From: Listeria swaminathanii
GTDB lineage: Bacteria; Bacillota; Bacilli; Lactobacillales; Listeriaceae
Reading direction: 5' to 3'
DNA: 64,000 nucleotides
NCBI RefSeq assembly: GCF_014229645.1
Contig: NZ_JAATOD010000005.1
Coordinates: 1-64,000 of the forward strand
A program made the translations under genes and the position numbers. Under the pieces are notes generated by a model. The model worked only from the letters and a program-made list of their open reading frames with translations, did no database searches and was not told where the DNA came from. Shown piece by piece: positions 1-7,649 of this stretch; the first letter of the stretch is position 1, and each line of letters starts with the position of its first letter.

Positions 1-184
1 ATTTAAAGATGTAGCAGAGCTAAGTTTAAATAATTTTGGTGAATCATATAACCAACTATTAGGGTTTAAAATAAGCAGGCTAGATTCAAGTTGCGAGACA
101 CAAAGAAAGTATCGCTTAGAAGACTACGAAAATAATTCTATTGATTTTCATTTTAAAGAATTAGAAGTTATATCTGCAAGTTAA
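1..184 (+). CDS. 3' end of a small immunity-type protein (partial)
   Basis: An open frame enters from the left edge (first full codon at 2) and stops with TAA at 182-184, giving the last 60 residues of a protein whose start lies outside the window. The tail has a pattern of beta strands (SYNQLLGFKISRLD, then RKYRLEDYENNSIDFHFKE) that recalls the Imm50-type immunity family, which often ends in an alternating hydrophobic strand and an acidic tip. It is the first of a run of similar small acidic proteins and is followed by a shared intergenic element. Function is inferred from context; the family assignment is weak. Confidence 0.55.
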   Translation, partial: FKDVAELSLNNFGESYNQLLGFKISRLDSSCETQRKYRLEDYENNSIDFHFKELEVISAS

Positions 185-280
185 ATAAAAAGGCACTCTA
201 TCACTCAACGGGAATCGAGAAAATAAAGCCTTGACCAGTAAGGAGTAACTCACTAATCAAGTTGCCAATAGCTAACAAAA

Positions 281-347
281 CGCTAGCTGTTAGTGTGCAT
301 GATGATTCATTTAAGAGAGCTTGAAAGAGCTCTCTTAAGTATGTATA
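281..347 (+). repeat. Cassette linker repeat, copy A
   Basis: About 67 bases beginning with GCTAGCTGTTAGTG and containing the hairpin AAGAGAGCT-tgaaag-AGCTCTCTT. A diverged copy lies at 2599-2666, with small indels and a few substitutions. Both copies follow the stop of a small immunity-type gene, so this looks like a conserved spacer left from duplication or recombination of toxin/immunity cassettes. The hairpin could end transcription, but no long T-run follows. Confidence 0.6.
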
Positions 348-441
348 ATAGGAGGTTATTATACATACAGATATTATCAAAATCTATGATGATTTTGATA
401 AAAATAAGTTAAATGTTTTTTTTGATATTCTTATTCAATTT

Positions 442-846
442 GTGAATAAATACGAATCTGAATTTCAGAAATACACATCATTAGATTACTTAAAATCAAT
501 TAGAAAATTTAAATCTCAAGGTTTTATTCTAGGTCATTCAGATGATAATTTAGAAGCGGGTATATTTTTTTATAAAACAAAAGTCGAAGAAAATCAGGAA
601 GAAGATATTTGCAACCAAGTTTCAGCCTTAATATGGACACTGAGTGCATATATGATTGATGAAGTATGCCCAGTTTGCTCTGAAAGTAACATGCGTTTAA
701 CCGTTATTGCTGGAGAGAGTGAGCCAATTGTCAAATTTTGCGATGAATGTTTATATACAGGTGTTGGTGGCAAGTATGTTGAAATTAAAGAAGAGTTAAT
801 TCCGGCATCTAAAAATCTGGTAAAATCTTATTTAAATATGAAATAG
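442..846 (+). CDS. Small protein with two CxxC pairs, probable immunity protein; start uncertain
   Basis: From the GTG at 442 this encodes 134 residues. Two CxxC pairs (VCPVCSES and FCDECLYTG) suggest a small zinc ribbon in the middle. No ribosome binding site precedes this GTG. The frame stays open upstream to 352, and a strong GGAGG at 351-355 stands six bases before an ATA codon at 361, with a plausible amphipathic N-terminus encoded from 361 to 441. The native start may therefore have been an ATG at 361 that mutated to ATA. The gene sits among immunity-type genes, which suggests the same role, but I do not recognise a family. Confidence 0.55.
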   Translation: MNKYESEFQKYTSLDYLKSIRKFKSQGFILGHSDDNLEAGIFFYKTKVEENQEEDICNQVSALIWTLSAYMIDEVCPVCSESNMRLTVIAGESEPIVKFCDECLYTGVGGKYVEIKEELIPASKNLVKSYLNMK

Positions 847-890
847 AAGACTTATGGAGCTATATGAGAATACATAAGGAGAAAGTTGAC

Positions 891-1241
891 ATGAATAGTA
901 ATCATTTAGAGGCTATCCAAAAAATCATTCCAAAATCCACATGGTCTAAAAAAATTAATTTAGAAGATAGTGTGGGTGCTAGTGAAGTTGCTTGGCATTA
1001 TAGTGATATCGTGCAGGTAATCAATATTTTAACGAGGAATGGATATATAATCTTAGGCGGAGATGTGTATCAACTATTGAATAATAGTATTGAAGTAACA
1101 TATGATAATTGGTATATTAATGCAGAAGAAAATGCAGAAGGAATTAGACTTTCAGAGGAAAAAGCAAAGGATTATATAGAATCTTATTTTGAAAGGTTTG
1201 GAGAAAATTTTATATACTCTATAGTTTATAAGGAAATATAA
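891..1241 (+). CDS. Imm40-like immunity protein
   Basis: The ATG at 891 is chosen because AAGGAG lies just upstream; an in-frame ATG at 864 has no such site. The 116-residue protein has a WHYSDIVQVINIL helix, a YIILGGDVYQL strand, a WYINAEEN stretch, and a C-terminal S-x-E-KAKDYIESYF segment. The IlGGDVY motif followed by a tryptophan-tyrosine strand and a YI-x2-Y helix is what I recall of the Imm40 immunity family of polymorphic toxin systems. Such proteins bind and neutralise a cognate toxin tip in the cytoplasm. No intact toxin is adjacent, so this looks like an orphan immunity gene. A broken toxin tip follows at once. Confidence 0.6.
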   Translation: MNSNHLEAIQKIIPKSTWSKKINLEDSVGASEVAWHYSDIVQVINILTRNGYIILGGDVYQLLNNSIEVTYDNWYINAEENAEGIRLSEEKAKDYIESYFERFGENFIYSIVYKEI

Positions 1242-1243
1242 GA

Positions 1244-1444
1244 TTGTGTAAATACAATTTGTTGGCATGGATAGAACCCGCTATCAAAATAAATGTAGAA
1301 TGTAATCGTGCGGAAGAGGACTGGTAACAAAATTATTCTGTAATAGTTGACGCCAGAAAAACTATAGGAACCAAGGGAGAAAACTTAATTAAAGTTGTAT
1401 TATCAGAAGATGGAGGTATGTTATCATCTTATCCAGTAAAATAG
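1244..1444 (+). pseudogene. Broken C-terminal tip of a polymorphic toxin
   Basis: One frame runs from about 1244 to the TAG at 1442-1444, interrupted by a single TAA at 1325-1327. Before the stop it encodes WIEPAIKINVECNRAEEDW; after it, NYSVIVDARKTIGTKGEN and a tail ending GGMLSSYPVK. The ending, an Ile-Val-Val-Asp strand followed by a strand ending in SYPVK, is typical of the extreme C-terminus of secreted nuclease toxins of polymorphic systems. The next gene starts 15 bases later, exactly where a cognate immunity gene would lie. No start codon or N-terminal part exists, so this is a displaced tip, not a functional gene. Confidence 0.55.
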
Positions 1445-1459
1445 AAAGGTGAGATTATT

Positions 1460-1747
1460 ATGGATGTTTTAGAAGGATTTTTGCAGGCAGAAATTAATAC
1501 ACAGGAATTATATGAAGATATAATGTCTTTTATAACTTCATATCATATCAGATGTGGAGAATTTGAAGGAAATGAATATATAATAAAAAAAATGGATCAA
1601 ACCAATTTTATTTTATTTCCGGAATATATAGATACAGATGGTGAAAGAGAAATACATGGAGCAAGATCAGTTTATAGAAACAATTTAATCAAAGAGATTA
1701 ATGACTGTGCTCAGGTTAAAGGAATACAAGTAATTGATGTAAATTAG
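1460..1747 (+). CDS. Small immunity-type protein (95 aa)
   Basis: The ATG at 1460 has GAAAGGTGAG upstream. The product is an acidic 95-residue protein with no signal peptide or membrane segment, ending in GIQVIDVN. It follows a broken toxin tip by 15 bases, the arrangement expected of an immunity gene, and a decayed second copy of its 3' two thirds lies at 3213-3414. Duplication of an immunity gene without its toxin is common in toxin-immunity graveyards. I do not recognise the family; the role is inferred from position and duplication. Confidence 0.6.
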   Translation: MDVLEGFLQAEINTQELYEDIMSFITSYHIRCGEFEGNEYIIKKMDQTNFILFPEYIDTDGEREIHGARSVYRNNLIKEINDCAQVKGIQVIDVN

Positions 1748-1946
1748 TAGTTACTAAGAAATGATTACAGTTCGAAAATGTAGTCTCATTGAAAAGAGAG
1801 ATTCTCTTAGATAAACTTTCATAAGTGTACCCGATAGGGTGAATTTTCCCTGTGGAGTATACTTGTGGGAGTTTAAGAGGGTGGAGGCTCGTTCAATTAG
1901 GAAGCGGCTTTTGCAATCGGATGAATGATTATATATGTACGATTAA

Positions 1947-1990
1947 AAAATCCACTTTGAATATTAACTACATTGTGGATTTTCTTTTTT
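1947..1990 (+). terminator. Rho-independent terminator
   Basis: AAAATCCAC at 1947-1955 pairs with GTGGATTTT at 1975-1983, followed by CTTTTTT. It separates the 1460-1747 gene from the next toxin remnant. The rest of 1748-1946 holds no open frame that I can support. Confidence 0.6.
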
Positions 1991-2016
1991 ATTATCTTTC
2001 AACAGTTGACTATTAG

Positions 2017-2172
2017 TTTTATTTTCAAGCATTAAGCAGAGTTAACTGTTTCCAAGACGCGAATGATTTGTTTTCGAATATTGAGAAAAGAAACGGCAAA
2101 ACAAAAAGTGATAAGCCTACAAAAGCGAATGATTGGATAGGGATATTATGCAAAATGAATTTCAACTTTTAG
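2017..2172 (+). pseudogene. Toxin C-terminal fragment (remnant)
   Basis: An open stretch without a start codon runs from 2017 to the TAG at 2170-2172. It encodes FQALSRVNCFQDANDLFSNI and then a basic linker KRNGKTKSDKPTKANDWIG. A lysine-rich linker leading to a short NDWIG-like motif is the kind of junction seen before a toxin tip. The fragment overlaps, in another frame, the start of the immunity-type gene at 2148. It has no upstream gene body, so it is read as a recombination scar. Confidence is modest because the piece is short. Confidence 0.45.
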
Positions 2173-2537
2173 AAGACAAGAAAAGTATAGATCAACTTAT
2201 GTTAACGTATTTTTCAATAATAAGTGGAAGATATTTGAAAAAGGCTTTGTCTGCTTTTAAAGAAAAAGAAGGATACGGACAAGAAATAGTTTTTGTTTCC
2301 TTTAAAAACGACTTAGATGATTATGATATGGCTCAATTACCAAGACCATTAGATGATAAACATGTTTTAGTTGAATTAGGATTCCCAGCTGTAGAGATTG
2401 ACCAAATAGCATACTTAGATTTTAAAATATTTTATGATTATTTAGATGAGAATGTAAAAAAAGAGGCGGAAAGAAATCCAGAAGGAAATGAGTTTATAGA
2501 ACTGCTAAAAAAAGTTAAAAGTAGTTTGGAAATATAG
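2148..2537 (+). CDS. CdiI-like ribonuclease toxin immunity protein
   Basis: The start at ATG 2148 is preferred: AGGG lies about six bases upstream, whereas the in-frame TTG at 2133 has no ribosome binding site. The 129-residue acidic protein begins with a helical stretch (IDQLMLTYFSIISGRYLKKAL), then a VSFKNDLDDYDM segment and a long VEIDQIAYLDFKIFYDYL helix. This order, with the acidic D-D-Y-D run and the F-YDYL helix, resembles the CdiI_3-type immunity proteins that block ribonuclease toxins of contact-dependent inhibition systems. It overlaps a toxin remnant at its 5' end. Function rests on pattern recall and context. Confidence 0.55.
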   Translation: MQNEFQLLEDKKSIDQLMLTYFSIISGRYLKKALSAFKEKEGYGQEIVFVSFKNDLDDYDMAQLPRPLDDKHVLVELGFPAVEIDQIAYLDFKIFYDYLDENVKKEAERNPEGNEFIELLKKVKSSLEI

Positions 2538-2598
2538 CTTTATAAAATAAATAATGCGCTTCTATAACAAGATTGACAATCAAGTAGCTAGTAAAAAG

Positions 2599-2666
2599 CT
2601 AGCTGTAGTTAGTGCATGATGGTTCATATAAGAGAGCTTGGAAGAGCTCTCTTAAATGCGTATAAA
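2599..2666 (+). repeat. Cassette linker repeat, copy B
   Basis: Diverged copy of the element at 281-347. It shares GCTAGCTG, a CATGATG-TTCAT block and the hairpin AAGAGAGCT-tggaag-AGCTCTCTT. It lies after the CdiI-like gene and immediately before another toxin remnant, marking a cassette boundary. Confidence 0.6.
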
Positions 2667-2832
2667 GTACTGCTTGGAAATGCGTTGATTCCTAATTCGA
2701 GAACATCTCAAGAGTTAACGCAAGCTGAAATGCAAGAGTGCAGTGGAACGCTGTAAGTAGAGAGCAGGTAATCAATTGTTAGAGGAATTAATTACTGAAA
2801 TTGAGAGTGTTAGACCACGCGGAGGTAATTAG
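2667..2832 (+). pseudogene. Frameshifted toxin C-terminal tip
   Basis: Three short pieces in different frames read as one broken protein end: VLLGNALIPNSRTSQELTQA in the first frame (stop at 2754), RVQWNAVSREQ in a second, and LEELITEIESVRPRGGN in a third (stop TAG 2830-2832). An N-S-R-T-S-Q-E motif followed by W-N-A-V-S-R-E-Q is plausible nuclease-tip sequence. The last stop lies one base before the ATG of the next immunity-type gene and its GGAGG is inside the remnant, as in an intact toxin-immunity pair. Confidence 0.5.
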
Positions 2833-2833
2833 A

Positions 2834-3205
2834 ATGAGTAAGATTATTTATGAGTTGAAAATGTTTTCTTCAAACTTAATAAAGGAACCCGAGTTTATTA
2901 TCGATGGGATGAAAAATATACTGAAAATTGAGGGTTATGACGATGAGGGTAGAATAAATAAAGTAAAAGTAGAGCTAGACTCTGTACTTTGTTACAAAAA
3001 AACTTCTACTAGATTTACACCTAAATTATATGATTCATATGATAAAATTGTTGAACTCCTAGATTCAGATTGGTCAAATGAGTTAAAAGCAATAAATAAT
3101 GAATACTATGATTTTTGGAAACCAAAACATTTCATTTTATTTTTGGATGGAATAGGTATGTATGAATTTATTGCGTGTGAGATAGAGATTAATGAGTATG
3201 AATAA
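2834..3205 (+). CDS. Probable immunity protein (123 aa)
   Basis: ATG 2834 has GGAGG at 2821-2825 and replaces an in-frame TTG at 2801 that lies inside the upstream toxin remnant. The acidic cytoplasmic protein ends with HFILFLDGIGMYEFIACEIE. A strand-turn-strand of the form F-x-D-x2-G-x-YE-F-IA is seen in small immunity-type proteins encoded next to LXG or WXG toxins in Firmicutes, but I cannot name the family with certainty. It directly follows a broken toxin tip, and its own 3' end runs into a decayed copy of the 1460-1747 gene. Confidence 0.55.
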   Translation: MSKIIYELKMFSSNLIKEPEFIIDGMKNILKIEGYDDEGRINKVKVELDSVLCYKKTSTRFTPKLYDSYDKIVELLDSDWSNELKAINNEYYDFWKPKHFILFLDGIGMYEFIACEIEINEYE

Positions 3206-3212
3206 AATAGAT

Positions 3213-3414
3213 ATATCAGATGTGGAGAATTTGAAGGAAATGAATATATAATAAAGAAAATGGATCAAACTAATTTTATTACCGGAGTATATAAATACAG
3301 ATGGTGAAAGAGAAGTACACGGAGCAATATCAGTTTCATAGAGATAATTTAATCAAAGAAATTAATGGTTGTGCTCGTATTAATGGGATACAAGTAATAG
3401 ATGTTAATTTGTAA
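3213..3414 (+). pseudogene. Decayed duplicate of the 1460-1747 immunity gene
   Basis: From about 3213 the sequence matches 1545-1747 base for base over long stretches, for example ATCAGATGTGGAGAATTTGA and ACAGATGGTGAAAGAGAA. The copy lacks its 5' part, carries a five-base deletion after AATTTTATT (near 3282) and a one-base insertion in GTTTCATAG (near 3339), so no single frame is left. It ends TAA at 3412-3414. It is clear evidence of local duplication followed by decay. Confidence 0.8.
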
Positions 3415-3435
3415 ATGCTAAAAAAGAGGTGGAAA

Positions 3436-3894
3436 ATGATTAAGTTAAATGTGGTATTTGAGAAAAAGATAATTAATGGGCATGTTAAATATATCAGGGA
3501 AGATGGCGCACTAGATTTTACTCCAATGTTAAACTCAGATATTTCATTACTTATCAGTTATATAAATATAGGTTTCGACTCTACTCAGATGACTGCTAAT
3601 CAAGTGTGGGGATTTGCACCAAAAGAAAGCTGGAGGGAAAGAAAGCTAGCGTTACCATTGAATATACGCAAAGGGAAACTAGTTTTACTAGATGATTATG
3701 AACCGGGAACATGGAGATTAGATAAAAAAGCTACATGGTATACTTACTATGATTCAGAACAAAATTGGCTATGTTTTGGTGATTTGAAAAATAGTAGTAG
3801 TGATACATGTGTAGAGTTTCTTGAAAATATAGTCGCAGTTCTTGATAATGACCAACATTTAAAATCTTTGTGGATTAAACCAAACCTTATTTAA
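3436..3894 (+). CDS. Probable immunity protein (152 aa)
   Basis: ATG 3436 is preferred over the in-frame ATG at 3415 because GAGGTGG sits just upstream of it. The 152-residue protein is soluble and rich in aromatic residues, with NQVWGFAPKESWRERKLALP near the middle and WYTYYDSEQNWLCFGDL later, and a C-terminal helix ending LKSLWIKPNLI. I do not recognise a named family. Its place as last gene of the immunity array and its size suggest the same kind of role. A strong bidirectional terminator follows, which closes the accessory block. Confidence 0.55.
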   Translation: MIKLNVVFEKKIINGHVKYIREDGALDFTPMLNSDISLLISYINIGFDSTQMTANQVWGFAPKESWRERKLALPLNIRKGKLVLLDDYEPGTWRLDKKATWYTYYDSEQNWLCFGDLKNSSSDTCVEFLENIVAVLDNDQHLKSLWIKPNLI

Positions 3895-3899
3895 AATTA

Positions 3900-3952
3900 A
3901 AACAAGCAGAAAGCTATGCCATTTACAAAACGGCATAGCTTTCTGCTTGTTT
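3900..3952. terminator. Bidirectional terminator with 21-bp perfect stem
   Basis: Bases 3900-3920 and 3932-3952 are a perfect 21-bp inverted repeat (AAACAAGCAGAAAGC on the left, matched by GCTTTCTGCTTGTTT) with an 11-base loop. It lies between convergent genes, the last immunity-type gene on plus and the ABC exporter on minus, and serves both. Confidence 0.8.
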
Positions 3953-3991
3953 ATTTGTCAGTTGCTGTATAAAACACAAGTAAGAACTGTT

Positions 3992-5764
3992 TTACTCAAT
4001 AACAAACTGATTATGATAAAGCTCAGAATAAAATCCTTCCGCCTTCATCAACTCATCATGATTACCTTGCTCAATCACTTCACCTTGATGTAGCACGACG
4101 ATATGGTCGGCATCGAGGATTGTTTTTAAACGGTGGGCAATGACGAAGCTAGTTCGGCCGGAGATTACGTTGTCCATTGCTTTTTGGATGCGGCTTTCGG
4201 TTACTGTGTCTACATTACTTGTTGCTTCATCTAGAATTAGAAGAGACGGGTTAGTAATGATAGTTCTAGCAATACTCATAAGCTGCTTTTGACCAACACT
4301 GAAAATATTATTTTCGTCACTGATTTCTGTATCGTAACCTTTTTCTAGGTTCATAATGAAATCGTGGATGTTAGCTTGTTTGGCTGCATTGATTACTTCG
4401 TCGTCGCTTGCTTCGGGTTTACCGAAAACAATGTTATCGCGGATGGTTCCTGTGAATAACACGGAATCTTGTAGCACGATACCGACTTGTTTACGAAGCG
4501 AATCAAGGCGAATGTCGCGGATGTCGATATCATCAAAGAGAATCGCTCCACCATCGACATTGTAGAAACGGTTAAGCAGGTTCATAACAGTTGTTTTACC
4601 AGAGCCAGTTGGTCCGACAAGAGCAACCATTTTACCTTTACTTACATCAATTGAAACGTCTTTTAGAACTGGTTTTGCAGGGTCATAAGCGAAATCAACA
4701 TGATCGAGTTTGACACCTTTATTAATACCATCAATTGTTTGTAAGTTTTCGCGTTCCACTTCTTCTTCCTCTGCAAATACTTCGCTAACACGGCGAGCAC
4801 CAGTAATTGCTAATTGTAGCAAGCTGTACTGGGATGAAATTTGCGTTAGAGGCATGTAGAATTGTTGCGAATATTGAACGAACATAACGATTAAACCAAG
4901 AGCGGCTGTGCGTTCAAGGTCGCCGTTTAGAGCTAACCATCCACCGAAGAAGATAACGATAGCTGTATTTAATAGGGAAATACCTTGCATCATTGGGAAA
5001 AGTAAACCGGAGTAAACTTGACCTTTATAAGTTGCGTTTTTAACGATATTGTTTTGTTTAACAAAGCCGTCGATTGTTTCTTCTTCTAGGCCGTTTGTGA
5101 TAATGATTTTTTGACCAGAAATTTTTTCATCAATGTAGCCGTTTAGTACGCCTAGTTCATCTTGTTGAACATCAACGAATTTACGAGCTTTTCGGATGAT
5201 CACTGTCGCAATAATTATCGCAAATGGAGCAGATATTAAAGTAACGAAGGCTAGCTCCACGTTTTGTTGGAACATCATGATGATAACACCAATCATTAGC
5301 GCAACGTTTGATAGTACTTGAATCAGGGCTTGGTTTAGTGTGTTGGAAATGTTATCCAAGTCACTAGTGAAACGGCTAAGCATTTCGCCATCATTGCGGC
5401 TATCGAAGAAACGGATTGATAGTTTTTCCATCTTGCGGAAAAGCCCTATACGCATTCTGTTCGTCGATTTACCAGCTACCCCTGTCATAATGATACTTTG
5501 GATAAAAGTCGCAGCAGCGAGCAGTACGTAGCAGAGAATCAGCATCCAAATGATATGGATGAAATCGCTCTTGTCATCAACGCCTGTTTTCATTAAATTA
5601 ACCACGTAATCTCCAAGTTCTTGAACGGCGTTACCAATATATTGTGGTGCTTTTACTTGAAGGTATGTCGCAAAAACTACAGCAATTAAAATGACAAAAA
5701 GTTGAGGCTTATAACCCCGCAGATAGTGCCAGAAAAAGCGGCTAATTTGTTTAAACTCTTTCAT
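3992..5764 (-). CDS. ABC exporter half-transporter, catalytic partner (heterodimer subunit 2)
   Basis: 590 residues: an N-terminal six-helix exporter domain (about 20-330) and a C-terminal nucleotide-binding domain with Walker A GPTGSGKT, Walker [10 protein letters not shown] with the catalytic glutamate, and H-loop IAHRL. The signature motif is FSVGQ instead of LSGGQ. The partner upstream has the complementary pattern, intact signature but degraded catalytic residues, which is the hallmark of asymmetric heterodimeric multidrug exporters such as BmrC/BmrD and TM287/288. The start codon overlaps the partner's stop by one base (TAATG), so the two are translationally coupled. Substrate unknown, probably drugs or lipids. 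Confidence 0.9.
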   Translation of the reverse strand: MKEFKQISRFFWHYLRGYKPQLFVILIAVVFATYLQVKAPQYIGNAVQELGDYVVNLMKTGVDDKSDFIHIIWMLILCYVLLAAATFIQSIIMTGVAGKSTNRMRIGLFRKMEKLSIRFFDSRNDGEMLSRFTSDLDNISNTLNQALIQVLSNVALMIGVIIMMFQQNVELAFVTLISAPFAIIIATVIIRKARKFVDVQQDELGVLNGYIDEKISGQKIIITNGLEEETIDGFVKQNNIVKNATYKGQVYSGLLFPMMQGISLLNTAIVIFFGGWLALNGDLERTAALGLIVMFVQYSQQFYMPLTQISSQYSLLQLAITGARRVSEVFAEEEEVERENLQTIDGINKGVKLDHVDFAYDPAKPVLKDVSIDVSKGKMVALVGPTGSGKTTVMNLLNRFYNVDGGAILFDDIDIRDIRLDSLRKQVGIVLQDSVLFTGTIRDNIVFGKPEASDDEVINAAKQANIHDFIMNLEKGYDTEISDENNIFSVGQKQLMSIARTIITNPSLLILDEATSNVDTVTESRIQKAMDNVISGRTSFVIAHRLKTILDADHIVVLHQGEVIEQGNHDELMKAEGFYSELYHNQFVIE

Positions 5765-7485
5765 TATGCGGTTACCTCCTTGCCTTTTTGAGTGTCGTAA
5801 ATTTCACGGTAGATTGCATTTTCTTTCAGAAGTTCTTTATGGGAACCAACGCCAACTAGTTTACCTTGATCTAGCACGAGAATTTTATCTGCTTGAATAA
5901 CAGAAGAGATTTTTTGTGCAATGATGAAAGTAGTAGTTTCGTCCAGTTCTTTATTCAATGCTTCTTTTACTAATTTCTCGGATTTTGCATCAAGCGCACT
6001 TGTGCTGTCATCAAGAATTAGAACTTTCGGCGAACCGATAACTCCACGTGTGATTGATAGACGTTGTTTTTGTCCACCAGAGAAGTTATTCCCACGCTCA
6101 GAAACAGGCGCTTCGTAAAGATTTGCTTGTTTGTCGATGAACTCTTTCGCTTGTGCTATTTTACTTGCGTGTTCCATTTCTTCAGCAGTTGCGTCTTTTT
6201 TACCATGACGTAAATTGTCTGCAATCGTTCCGGAGAAAAGAATCGCGCGTTGAAGCACGAAGGAAACAGTGCTACGAAGGGTTTTCTTGTTGATATCTTT
6301 TAGGTTAGTTCCGCCGATAATAACTTCACCTTCAGTTGGGTCGTATAGGCGAGGAATTAGTTGTGCAAGAGTGGATTTACCAGAACCTGTTGCACCAACA
6401 ATACCGACCATTTCACCAACACTTGCTTTGAATGAAATATCTTCAAGCGCAGGCGTATCGTCACCGTCGTATTTAAAACTAACGTTACGGAATTCAACTG
6501 TACCTTCTAAGTCTTGTTCTGGCGCGTTTTCGTTGTATGTAATATCGGGTTCTGTTTCTAGAACTTCGGTAATACGTTTCAAGGAAATAAGCGCACGAGA
6601 AGCCATCATCATCAGCATACCACCGATAATAATTGCCATCATAATTTGCATTAAGTAGTTCATGAATGATGCGATAGCCCCGATAACTTCAGGATTATCT
6701 GCAGCCATGTCGCCTACGAAGAAAATGGAAACAACAATTGCTAAGTTAGAAACGAGCATAAATGCAGGAATCATAACAGAGAAAAGTGTACCAACAATAA
6801 TCGTATGGCGAGTTAATTTGTCACTAACCGTTGTAAAACGACCGATTTCATTGTCTTCTTGCACGAAAGATTTAACTACGCGCATACCGGCAAGGTTTTC
6901 TTTTGCGATAGAATTCACGCGGTCAATTAACGTTTGGATAATTGCAAAGTGTTTACCCATTGAGCCGAATGTGAATACAACAATCAGAACAACGAGAACA
7001 ACGAGTACAATAATTACCCACCATAATTCAGGCAAGGTAAACATCGCTAGGACAAAAGCCCCGATAAACATGATCGGAATTCTCGTTAGCGATTGTAGTG
7101 AAAGCATCACTAAGTTTTGTACTTGGGTAATGTCGTTTGTTTGACGAACAACAAGATTACCTGTCGAAAGTTTTTCGATGTTGCTGAATGAAAATGTTTG
7201 GATTTTACGGAAACTAGATTCACGAATATCCGCACCAACGCCTTGAGCGACTTTGGCAGAAAGAATCGTGTTTAGAATCCCGGCGATAAGGCCGACTGCG
7301 GCGATACCGATTAAAAGTGCGCCGATGGACGAAATTTTATCCATATCGTCTTTCATGATGGCGTCTAGGACTTGCTGAAGTAACTTTGGTTGCCATAGTT
7401 GTGAGATAACCATGACTACTACAAACAGTGTAGATAGTGTCGCTTGTAGCTTGTATTTTTTAAGATGGTGAAACAATACTTTCAT
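5764..7485 (-). CDS. ABC exporter half-transporter with degenerate ATP site (heterodimer subunit 1)
   Basis: The ATG at 7485 is chosen, with GGGAGG just upstream; a start further out would lie across an operator-like palindrome. The product has 573 residues: exporter membrane domain, then a nucleotide-binding domain with Walker A GATGSGKS, intact signature FSGGQKQR, Walker [12 protein letters not shown] with Asp in place of the catalytic Glu, and Gln in place of the H-loop His (IIAQKI). These changes mark the non-hydrolysing site of a heterodimeric exporter; the partner is the next gene, overlapping by one base. Transcription probably starts from the promoter at 7531-7559. Confidence 0.9.
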   Translation of the reverse strand: MKVLFHHLKKYKLQATLSTLFVVVMVISQLWQPKLLQQVLDAIMKDDMDKISSIGALLIGIAAVGLIAGILNTILSAKVAQGVGADIRESSFRKIQTFSFSNIEKLSTGNLVVRQTNDITQVQNLVMLSLQSLTRIPIMFIGAFVLAMFTLPELWWVIIVLVVLVVLIVVFTFGSMGKHFAIIQTLIDRVNSIAKENLAGMRVVKSFVQEDNEIGRFTTVSDKLTRHTIIVGTLFSVMIPAFMLVSNLAIVVSIFFVGDMAADNPEVIGAIASFMNYLMQIMMAIIIGGMLMMMASRALISLKRITEVLETEPDITYNENAPEQDLEGTVEFRNVSFKYDGDDTPALEDISFKASVGEMVGIVGATGSGKSTLAQLIPRLYDPTEGEVIIGGTNLKDINKKTLRSTVSFVLQRAILFSGTIADNLRHGKKDATAEEMEHASKIAQAKEFIDKQANLYEAPVSERGNNFSGGQKQRLSITRGVIGSPKVLILDDSTSALDAKSEKLVKEALNKELDETTTFIIAQKISSVIQADKILVLDQGKLVGVGSHKELLKENAIYREIYDTQKGKEVTA

Positions 7486-7513
7486 GATTTTCCTCCCTTG
7501 GAAAACGGAAATA

Positions 7514-7572
7514 AATATGTGCGAACACATATTCTAATATAGATTGTGAAAATATGCAAGTAATATTTTCAC
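7514..7572 (-). promoter_or_regulatory. Promoter with two palindromic operators for the ABC exporter pair
   Basis: On the minus strand TTGCAT (7554-7559) and TAGAAT (7531-7536) are separated by exactly 17 bases, a good sigma-A promoter. Two perfect inverted repeats bracket it: AATATGTG-cgaa-CACATATT at 7514-7533, at the start of the transcript, and GTGAAAATAT-n7-ATATTTTCAC at 7546-7572, over the -35 element. Both look like repressor binding sites. The regulator is not encoded next door. Confidence 0.6.
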
Positions 7573-7649
7573 GAATTGTAAATGTGGCGAAAATATGGCG
7601 GATTGAGCGATGAAAAATCATTTTAAATTGTGAAAAGGTCTGCGCTTCT

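Noticed and set aside
1748..1946. Spacer containing GTGTACCCGATAGGGTG and later GGAGTATAC, possibly a structured RNA
   Set aside because: The pairing is short and no conserved motif of a known riboswitch is visible, so it is not listed as an RNA.
7544..7561. TTGTGA near the exporter promoter as a Rex site
   Set aside because: The partner half is not at the right distance; the sequence is better explained by the 10-bp palindrome.
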